Source: Pseudomonas silvicola (GTDB lineage Bacteria > Pseudomonadota > Gammaproteobacteria > Pseudomonadales > Pseudomonadaceae). From it: 64,000 nucleotides of DNA. Under the pieces are notes generated by a model. That model had not been told where the DNA came from. It saw nothing but the letters and a program-made list of their open reading frames with translations, and did no database searches. A program made the translations under genes and the position numbers. This document shows positions 58,372 to 64,000 of the stretch, in pieces. Position 1 is the first letter of the stretch. Each line of letters opens with the position of its first letter. The DNA lies in contig NZ_CP093280.1 of NCBI RefSeq assembly GCF_026651855.1, forward strand, positions 3,450,001-3,514,000, written 5' to 3'.

Positions 58372-58686
58372 TCAGGCAGCCTGGGCGTCGCTGACCTCCG
58401 TGTAATCGACGGCAACCCACTCGAAATACGTTTTCAGCTCGGTGACCAGCGCGACGTGGGCCGGGTGCGGCAGGTAGCGATTGACCGCCTCGGCGTCATC
58501 GAAGCTGGTTTCCAGCACATAGTCCCAGCAGATCGGCCGGTCCAGCTCGTTGGCCGAAACCTTCCAACTGCGGGCAAACTCGATGTCCTGGTGCAAGTCG
58601 CGCATCCAGCGCACCAGGTGCGCCTCGCGTGCCGCGTCCTTGGCCACGGAGGGCAGGCGGCGGAACATCACGATGTGCTTCATCAT
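58372..58686 (-). CDS. Dabb (stress-responsive A/B barrel) protein
   Basis: The 104-residue protein is a single ferredoxin-like Dabb domain: KHIVMFRRLP at the start, HQDIEFARSWKVSANELDRPICWDYVLETSFDDAEAVNRYLPHPAHVALVTEL in the middle (quoted as a region). Dabb proteins form dimeric barrels and include small isomerases, cyclases and stress proteins. Its ATG overlaps the stop of the NTF2-like gene. Function in the aldarate operon is unknown; a lactone or keto-acid isomerase is possible. Confidence 0.85.
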   Translation of the reverse strand: MMKHIVMFRRLPSVAKDAAREAHLVRWMRDLHQDIEFARSWKVSANELDRPICWDYVLETSFDDAEAVNRYLPHPAHVALVTELKTYFEWVAVDYTEVSDAQAA

Positions 58687-59132
58687 GGCTGCACGGGCTC
58701 CAGGTGATAGCCGCGGCCACTGTAGTCGAAAGCCACCAGTTCATTGATGGTCACGGCCTTGTCGGCGGGCGAGGCGTAGTAGGCGCGGATCTCTTTGATC
58801 AGGCCACTGTCCTGGTCGAAGATGTACCATTCGTCCCCGCGTAGCGCGGTGCCCAGTTTGCCTTTCCAATGGGTCCACTCGATCACGGCCTCGGGGCTGT
58901 CGTGGCTCACCAGGATTTTCTCGATGGTCCATTGCGAGCCCAGGTTCTCCACGCACCACACCCACTTGGCGGCGATGGTCTGGGCCGTACGCCACGGCAC
59001 GTCGGGCAGCCCGGCGGGGAAGTAATGCACCGCGTCCGGAGTGAAGCAGGACACCAGGGCGGCGTGGTCACCGGCGTTGCAGGCGGCGAAGTAGCGGCGG
59101 ATCAGGGCGGCGTATTCGGCTTGGCGGCTCAT
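58683..59132 (-). CDS. NTF2-like (SnoaL-type) protein
   Basis: The 149-residue protein has the cone-shaped SnoaL fold pattern: YAALIRRYFAACNAGDHAALVSCFTPDAVHYFP (about 7-39), then EAVIEWTHWKGKLG and DSGLIKEIRAYYASP. SnoaL-like enzymes include isomerases, hydrolases and dehydratases, but no catalytic set is clear here. It overlaps RraA-like and Dabb genes by 4 bp on each side, so the three are made together, which suggests one joint conversion. Confidence 0.83.
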   Translation of the reverse strand: MSRQAEYAALIRRYFAACNAGDHAALVSCFTPDAVHYFPAGLPDVPWRTAQTIAAKWVWCVENLGSQWTIEKILVSHDSPEAVIEWTHWKGKLGTALRGDEWYIFDQDSGLIKEIRAYYASPADKAVTINELVAFDYSGRGYHLEPVQP

Positions 59133-59938
59133 TGCGCGTCCCCCTTGATGATGCTCGGGATAGCCGGGCGGCCCGAGGCCACCCAGGCATGGTAGTCGGA
59201 GACGGCGGCAGGGCTGGGCGGGTATACGCCCCACAGCGCCTCGCCGGCGGCGATGCGCATGGCCAGGTAGGCTTCCAGGTCATCCTGCACGGTGCAGTAG
59301 TCGGCCAGTTCCTCGGCCAGGTGCGCGGGTACCACGGTGAGGCCGTCGGCGTCGCCGACGATGATGTCGCCAGGGTACACCGCCACGCCAGCGCAACCGA
59401 TCGGCACCTGCAGGTCGGCCACGTGGTGGTAGGAAATGCGTGTGGTGGCGGTGACCTCGCGGGCATAGGCGGGCAGCGGCAGGGCGGCGATCTCGCTGCC
59501 ATCGCGCAGGGCACCGTCGGTGACGATGGCGCGGGCGCCGCGGGCCAGCAGGCGGGTGACCAGGATGTTGCCGGCCGAGGCGGCACGCGGGTCGTTCTGG
59601 CTGTCGATCACCAGCACGTCGCCGGGCTGCACCTGCTCCACGCCTTGCCACTGCAGGTTGTCGTGATTGGGCTTGGTGGTCATGGTGCCGTAGGTGTCGA
59701 TGTCCTCGCGGGCCGGGATGAAGCGCATGGTGAAGGCGCGGCCGGCGAACGGCTTGACGCGCTTGTTCAATGCACGCAGGCCCACCAGGGCAGGTTGGCG
59801 AAAGCCCAGCTTGAACAGCTGCGTGGTCAGCGAGCCGCTGCTGCAGGTAGCGAGGCGCGCCAGCACCTCATCGCTGACCTTCACCCCCCGTTGGGCGGTG
59901 TTGTCCAGTGCGTCTGCATACTGGTGGATCTGAGTCAT
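59129..59938 (-). CDS. RraA-like family protein (aldolase/decarboxylase fold)
   Basis: The 269-residue protein has the RraA/HMG-CHA-aldolase core. GDVLVIDSQNDPRAASAGNILVTRLLARGARAIVTDGALRDGSEI (about 105-150) carries the DG..RD metal-site motif, followed by GVAVYPGDIIVGDADGLTVVP (about 182-202). Many such proteins in catabolic operons are aldolases or oxaloacetate decarboxylases rather than RNase E regulators. Its extra N-terminal 40 residues and C-terminal helices are common in the larger subgroup. It is the first gene of the operon, diverging from the IclR regulator, with a GGGAG ribosome site. Confidence 0.85.
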   Translation of the reverse strand: MTQIHQYADALDNTAQRGVKVSDEVLARLATCSSGSLTTQLFKLGFRQPALVGLRALNKRVKPFAGRAFTMRFIPAREDIDTYGTMTTKPNHDNLQWQGVEQVQPGDVLVIDSQNDPRAASAGNILVTRLLARGARAIVTDGALRDGSEIAALPLPAYAREVTATTRISYHHVADLQVPIGCAGVAVYPGDIIVGDADGLTVVPAHLAEELADYCTVQDDLEAYLAMRIAAGEALWGVYPPSPAAVSDYHAWVASGRPAIPSIIKGDAQ

Positions 59939-60002
59939 TGTTGTTCTCCCGTGACACCAAGTGGTTCTGTTCGAGTGGCTGTGTCTCGATCCTAGTGGGC
60001 GG

Positions 60003-60030
60003 TTGACGCTGACAAAACAGCTCGTATGAT
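60003..60030 (+). promoter_or_regulatory. Promoter of the IclR-type regulator gene
   Basis: TTGACG (60003-60008) and TATGAT (60025-60030) are 16 bp apart in the 130-bp divergent region. TTCC-N8-GGAA just downstream (around 60046-60061) spans the first start codon and may be a regulator half-site pair. Confidence 0.6.
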
Positions 60031-60066
60031 GGCCAAAACAAAAAGTTCCAAATGGTGGGAATCGAT

Positions 60067-61674
60067 ATGGCCGCAGCAGAGGGAACCGGGGCGCTGGAGA
60101 AGGCGCTGGATGTGTTGGAGGCGATCGGTTCGGCGCCGCGTGGGGTAAGCCAGGGTGAGCTGGCCGACCAGGTGAAACTGCCCAAGACGACGCTGTATCG
60201 CATCCTCGCTACGTTGGTGGAGCGGGGCCTGGTGCGCCGTGACGCGGTGGGCAAGGTCTACCGCCTGGGCTTTCGCTACCTGGAACTGGTGCGCAACGCC
60301 TACTTGATGCCTGACCTGGTGGTGGCCGCCAGTGCCGAGCTGCGTGCGCTGCGCGACCTGACAGGCGAGACGTCCTACCTGGCGGTGCTGGACGGCAACC
60401 AGGTGATGTCCCTGGAACGCTGCGACGGCGCCCACACCACGCGTTCCGCTGCGGCGCTGGGGCAGAGCAAGCCGGTGTACTGCACCGGGCAGGGTAAGGC
60501 GATCCTGGCGGCCATGGACGACGCTGGCCGCGACACCATTCTCAAGGGCCTGACCCTGGCCCCGCTGACCGAGTTGACCATCACCGACCGCCGACGCTTG
60601 CTGACCGAGCTGCAGATCACCCGTGCCCGGGGCTATGCCATCGACGACGAGGAAATCGTCATGGGCGTGCGCTGTGTGGCCGCAGCGATCCGCGATAACG
60701 CCGGTAACGTGCGTGGCGCCTTGAGTGTCGCCGGCCCGGCCTATCGGCTGACCGTGGAGCGCCTGGAACTGTTGGGCCCCGAGCTTCATGAGGCCGCCCG
60801 TCGCGTGGGTGCCCAACTCAGCGAATCTCAGGTGCGCATCGGCGATTCCGAGGTCGCCCTGGTGGACTGTCCGTGGGCGTTCAATGGCGCCTTCCCACGC
60901 TGGTCTCAGGCCCATGGCTGCCTGTTCTGGGCCGACACCCTGGCGCCGGCTATCCGCCGCCTGGACGAGCAGGGCGAGCGCATCGTGGCGCGGCTTCCCG
61001 CCCCTGTAGTGGCCATGGAGCTGCACCAGCAGGGCCTCTTGGTGGCCCATGCAGCCGGCTGGCTGATTCTGGATGAGCAGGGCCAGCAGCACCCCTTGTC
61101 CGATTGGCCCGGCAAGGCCTTGCTGGGGCTGTGCAGTCATCCTTCCGGCAGCACTTGGGCGTGCATGGCGACGCCCGGTGGCTGCAAGGTGGGCGAACTG
61201 AGCCTGCAGGGCGAGGTGCGGACGCCGTGGGAGTTCCACGAGCGCCTGACGTCGTTGTGCTGGGGCGCGCAGGGCCAGTCGCTATACGCCACGGGGGCTG
61301 AATCGGGGAGCGTCTACGTGGTGGCCGCAGGCAGCCAGCATGTGCGACGGCTGGCCTCATTGCCCAAGGGCTCGGGACGCTTGAGCGGTCTGGCGCTGGA
61401 CTGCGACGGTGGCGTGTGGACCACGTTGCGTGATGGCTGGAGCCTGGTGCGCTTCAGTGAAGATGGCAATATAGACCGCATGGTCGGGCTGCCCGTGCCA
61501 GGTCCCACTGACCTGGCGTTTGGCGGCCCGCGGCATGACACCCTGTACATCACCAGCGCGCGGCATGATATTGCGCTGGAAATACTGAGCAAGGCGCCGG
61601 GCTCTGGGCATTTGTTCAGTATTCAGACGGAGCAGCTGGGTGCTACGGCACAGGTATCCGGGTGGCGCGTATGA
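60067..61674 (+). CDS. IclR-family regulator fused to an SMP-30/gluconolactonase-like domain
   Basis: From the ATG at 60067 (GGTGGGA 6 bp upstream; ATG 60052 is an alternative) the product has 535 residues. An IclR winged helix (about 8-70, GVSQGELADQVKLPKTTLYRILATLVERGLV) is followed by the IclR effector domain (about 75-245, with CTGQGKAILAAM and ARGYAIDDEEIVMGVRCVAAAI). A C-terminal beta-propeller of the SMP-30 type follows (about 255-535), with FPRWSQAHGCLFWADTLAPAIRRLDEQG, LSGLALDCDGGVWTTLRDGWSLVRF and GPTDLAFGGPRHDTLYITSA. It probably controls the divergent aldarate operon. The lactonase-like domain may bind or hydrolyse an aldarolactone inducer. Confidence 0.9.
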   Translation: MAAAEGTGALEKALDVLEAIGSAPRGVSQGELADQVKLPKTTLYRILATLVERGLVRRDAVGKVYRLGFRYLELVRNAYLMPDLVVAASAELRALRDLTGETSYLAVLDGNQVMSLERCDGAHTTRSAAALGQSKPVYCTGQGKAILAAMDDAGRDTILKGLTLAPLTELTITDRRRLLTELQITRARGYAIDDEEIVMGVRCVAAAIRDNAGNVRGALSVAGPAYRLTVERLELLGPELHEAARRVGAQLSESQVRIGDSEVALVDCPWAFNGAFPRWSQAHGCLFWADTLAPAIRRLDEQGERIVARLPAPVVAMELHQQGLLVAHAAGWLILDEQGQQHPLSDWPGKALLGLCSHPSGSTWACMATPGGCKVGELSLQGEVRTPWEFHERLTSLCWGAQGQSLYATGAESGSVYVVAAGSQHVRRLASLPKGSGRLSGLALDCDGGVWTTLRDGWSLVRFSEDGNIDRMVGLPVPGPTDLAFGGPRHDTLYITSARHDIALEILSKAPGSGHLFSIQTEQLGATAQVSGWRV

Positions 61675-61804
61675 GGAAAATCACGCAGTTTCCCATTCTA
61701 TGGGAAAACTCTCGCGCGGCATGAATGGGCGGGTGATGGTTGCGTTCAGCGGGGTCATACACTGGAAGGTGCTTGCCGTTGAACCAACAAGACAAGGACA
61801 TTCC

Positions 61805-62791
61805 ATGTTGCGTAGAAGGGACAGCCTCAAGGTGATCGCCGCCCTCGGTTGTGGGTGGGTGCCGTTGCCCGCCCTGCCAGCTAGTTCAAGAAATTCGGGA
61901 TCACCTGCTCCCACCGTCAAGACCCCCGTGCGCATTCGGGTGCCGCCTGGCGCCTGCGACAGTCACGTTCACGTGTTTCCTGATCCGTCGCGATACTCGC
62001 CCAACCGGTCATTCACGCCCCCTCCGGCGACGGCCGCGCAATTGCTGGGACTGCAAAGGGCATTGATGATGGACCACGTGGTCATCGTCAATTCCACGGT
62101 TTATGGCCCGACCATCGAGCCTGTACTACAGGCCATCGAGCAACTGGGCCAACAGCGCGCCCGTGGGATTGCCCTGTTCGACCCGACCTTGACGCCCCGC
62201 CAACTCGATGACCTGCATGCCCGGGGTATTCGGGGCATTCGCGTATTTCTGGGTTTGAACGCTGACGTCGACCTCAACGCCGCCGTCCGCGACCTGGCCA
62301 TTGCCGACAGGCAAGTTCAGGGGCGGCCCTGGCATATCCAGGTTTACGGCAAGCACCTGGTGCTGGCGGCCTTGCGGGCGCCCTTGGCTGCGCTGCAGGC
62401 ACCGTTGGTAATCGATCATTTCTGCGGCCTTGATGCGAGCCAGGGAATGCAGCAGACCGGGTTCAAGGAAGTCTTGGAGCTTGTAGGTAGTGGCAAGGCC
62501 TACGTCAAATTGTCCGGGGCCTACTACTGCTCTGATCGGGGGCCGGATTATGCTGACATGCGTCCGTATGCCCAGGCGCTGATTGCCGCCAATCCCGATC
62601 GGATACTATGGGGCAGTGATTGGCCGCATCCCAACAGTGCTCCCGTTGCGACGCGGGCAGCTACCCAGATTGCACCTGCCCAGTCGATAGATGATGGCTT
62701 GATGCTCAATCAGTTGGCCACGTGGGCGCCTGATGCCACCCTGCGCCAACAGATGCTGGTGGGCAACCCCAAGCGGTTGTATGGGTTTTGA
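61805..62791 (+). CDS. Exported amidohydrolase of the PDC-hydrolase/galactarolactone isomerase type
   Basis: The 328-residue protein has an RRRDSLK twin-arginine-like signal (about 1-27). The COG3618 amidohydrolase fold follows: PPGACDSHVHVFPDP with the HxH metal motif (about residue 57), VIDHFCGLD, YVKLSGAYY and ILWGSDWPHPN (about 275-285) with the final Asp. Relatives hydrolyse 2-pyrone-4,6-dicarboxylate or isomerise galactarolactone. An aldarolactone is the natural substrate beside these genes. The ATG at 61805 with AAGGA is chosen; the longer frame from 61640 overlaps the regulator gene. Confidence 0.82.
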   Translation: MLRRRDSLKVIAALGCGWVPLPALPASSRNSGSPAPTVKTPVRIRVPPGACDSHVHVFPDPSRYSPNRSFTPPPATAAQLLGLQRALMMDHVVIVNSTVYGPTIEPVLQAIEQLGQQRARGIALFDPTLTPRQLDDLHARGIRGIRVFLGLNADVDLNAAVRDLAIADRQVQGRPWHIQVYGKHLVLAALRAPLAALQAPLVIDHFCGLDASQGMQQTGFKEVLELVGSGKAYVKLSGAYYCSDRGPDYADMRPYAQALIAANPDRILWGSDWPHPNSAPVATRAATQIAPAQSIDDGLMLNQLATWAPDATLRQQMLVGNPKRLYGF

Positions 62792-62795
62792 TAGA

Positions 62796-62817
62796 CCCCC
62801 TCCCTGATGGGAGGGGG
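62796..62817. terminator. Hairpin between convergent amidohydrolase and dehydrogenase genes
   Basis: CCCCCTCCC and GGGAGGGGG form a 9-bp stem with a TGAT loop midway between the two convergent stop codons. T runs are lacking, yet position and stability fit a shared terminator. Confidence 0.65.
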
Positions 62818-62825
62818 CGGTCAGA

Positions 62826-64000
62826 CTATCCCTGAACCCACTGGGGGGCGTCCTGCAACGCGACCGGGCGCAGGAAGCGCTGCAGCGCAGCGTAGCCCAC
62901 CGAGGTGGTCTGCGGTGCGGTGGAGCTGGGCCACGGGCCGCCATGCTGTTGCGCGGCGCATACGGCTACGCCGGTGGGCACGCCGCCGAACAGTACGCGG
63001 CCTGACACCTGTTCGGCAGCTTGCACCAGGGCGCGGTTGGCTGGGGTATCGTCGCTGACGCCCCACAAGGTGGTGGTCAAAGTGCCGCCCACTGCGGCAA
63101 GCACCTGCAGTACTTCAGCCTGATTGCGGGCTTTCACCACCAGGGCGCCCGGGCCGAACATCTCTTCATGCAGGGCGGGGTTGGCAATGAACGCCGCCGC
63201 GTCGGCGGCGTACAGCCGTGGCGTCGGGCCTGCCCCTCCGTTGCCGGGTGCCAGCAAGGTGGTTGCGTGCTGCGCGACCTTGGCACTGGCTTGCTCGAAG
63301 CCCTGGCGCATGCCCGGAGTAAGCATGGCGTGGGTCTGGATCGGCGCCAGTGCTTCGCACAACTGGCCCAGGAAATGATCGCTGCTCGGGTCATCCAACA
63401 GCACGATCACCCCGGGGCTGGTGCAGAACTGCCCGCAGCCCAGGGTCATGGAGCCGGCCAGGAGGTTTGCCAGTTCCTCGCCGTTGGCCTGCAACGCAGC
63501 GGGCAATGCCACTAGGGGGTTGATCGAACCCAGTTCGCCAAAGAAAGGAATGGGGCGAGAGCGCTCATTGGCGAGCTTCCATAGCGCGGTGCCGCCTTGA
63601 TAGGAGCCGGTGAAGGCCACAGCGGCGATGCCCGGGTGCTGTACCAGATAAGCGCCGGCACCTCGGCTGGCCTGGTCGACCAGGGTCAGCAAGCCCTCGG
63701 GCAGTTGCTGGCTGGCAATCACCTGGTGGGCGATGTCGAACACTGCTTTGGACAGGCGCGGATGGCCCGAGTGTGCCTTGACGACGACCGGGCAGCCCAC
63801 TGCGAGGGCCGACGCGGTATCGCCACCTAGCACGGAGAAGGCAAACGGAAAGTTACTCGCCGAGAACATCGCCACCGGCCCTACTGGGCGCAGCACGCGG
63901 GTCAGCTGTGGGCGACCGGCAGGTGGCGAACCGGCCACGGCTGAGTCAACGACCGGGGCGAGGGCGACACCCGACTGCAGTTGCTCGGCGAAGCCGCGCA
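62826..64000 (-). CDS. 2,5-dioxovalerate (ketoglutarate-semialdehyde) dehydrogenase, C-terminal part
   Basis: The frame is open to the right edge, so the N-terminus is missing; about 391 codons are visible. NAD(P)-aldehyde dehydrogenase markers are FSASNFPFAFSVLGGDTASALAVGCPVVVKAHSGHP (cofactor site), AFTGSYQGG, FGELGSINPL with the general-base Glu, and CGQFCTSPG with the catalytic Cys. Details such as SINP and QFCTSPG are typical of 2,5-dioxovalerate dehydrogenase, which makes 2-oxoglutarate as the last step of aldarate breakdown. Convergent with the amidohydrolase gene. The dehydratase/decarboxylase giving its substrate should lie to the right of the window. Confidence 0.88.
   Translation of the reverse strand, partial: RGFAEQLQSGVALAPVVDSAVAGSPPAGRPQLTRVLRPVGPVAMFSASNFPFAFSVLGGDTASALAVGCPVVVKAHSGHPRLSKAVFDIAHQVIASQQLPEGLLTLVDQASRGAGAYLVQHPGIAAVAFTGSYQGGTALWKLANERSRPIPFFGELGSINPLVALPAALQANGEELANLLAGSMTLGCGQFCTSPGVIVLLDDPSSDHFLGQLCEALAPIQTHAMLTPGMRQGFEQASAKVAQHATTLLAPGNGGAGPTPRLYAADAAAFIANPALHEEMFGPGALVVKARNQAEVLQVLAAVGGTLTTTLWGVSDDTPANRALVQAAEQVSGRVLFGGVPTGVAVCAAQQHGGPWPSSTAPQTTSVGYAALQRFLRPVALQDAPQWVQG

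Noticed and set aside
59129-59938. Annotation as an RNase E inhibitor (true RraA)
   Set aside because: The protein is about 100 residues longer than RraA and lies in a sugar-acid operon, so a metabolic aldolase/decarboxylase role is more likely.
59132-59995. 287-codon plus-strand frame
   Set aside because: It is antisense to the RraA-like gene and Gly/Val/His-rich, as expected from the complementary codon bias.

Overview
The window reads as a Pseudomonas genome segment: about 60% GC, an MvaT-type silencer, OprD porins and a complete set of the 'PFL_46xx/47xx' conjugation genes that typify Pseudomonas integrative conjugative elements (ICEs) of the ICEclc/PAGI/PFGI-1 type. The species cannot be fixed from the sequence alone. 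From position 1 to about 51.6 kb it is one such ICE, read almost entirely on the minus strand. Its left (integrase) end lies outside the window. From about 52.7 kb to the right edge it is a sugar-acid (galactarate/talarate) catabolic locus, probably host chromosome. The roughly 1.1 kb in between holds no gene I can support and should contain the ICE boundary.

ICE layout, left to right. 0-0.7 kb: a DarT1-like DNA ADP-ribosyltransferase toxin with the first codons of what looks like its NADAR antitoxin. 0.9-7.2 kb: a GNAT-like protein, the MobH relaxase TraI, small proteins, an MvaT/H-NS-like silencer, the antirestriction protein ArdC and a DUF3085 protein. 8-12.2 kb: TraG_N, a small membrane protein, TIGR03755 and TIGR03756 (TraU-like). 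12.2-22.6 kb: a cargo block transcribed mostly on the plus strand (AraC regulator, cupin, OprD porin, two-component system, secreted cupin, membrane PQQ dehydrogenase, periplasmic lactonase-like protein). 22.7-38.3 kb: the mating-pair formation operon (VirB4-like ATPase, TIGR03751/03752/03749/03746/03750/03745/03758, RAQPRD, TIGR03747, TraD, TIGR03765, transglycosylase, TIGR03759, PilL). It is interrupted at 30.5-32.5 kb by an AT-rich, plus-strand ABC-ATPase/TOPRIM gene that is probably defence cargo. 38.4-51.6 kb: maintenance and replication (RadC, DUF3577/STY4534, topoisomerase III, SSB, DUF3158, TIGR03761, STY4528, DUF2857, ParB, ParA, AlpA).

The right-hand locus has a minus-strand operon: RraA-like, NTF2-like, Dabb, an MFS sugar-acid transporter, an L-talarate/galactarate dehydratase, a UxaA/GarD-family dehydratase and an OprD porin. 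It diverges from an IclR regulator fused to an SMP-30 lactonase-like domain. An exported amidohydrolase and a partial ketoglutarate-semialdehyde dehydrogenase follow. Together they would import aldarates and dehydrate them, and oxidise the final semialdehyde to 2-oxoglutarate.

The most unusual signal is non-coding. Two about 200-nt leaders, before the DUF3085 and DUF3577 genes 33 kb apart, share sequence blocks and at least five hairpins with compensatory base changes. Each has a sigma70-like promoter at the same distance from the first hairpin. A related ribosome-site hairpin precedes ardC. Other sites of note are paired palindromes upstream of alpA-parA-parB, paired operators between an XRE repressor and a small plus-strand gene, and an inverted repeat just before darT.
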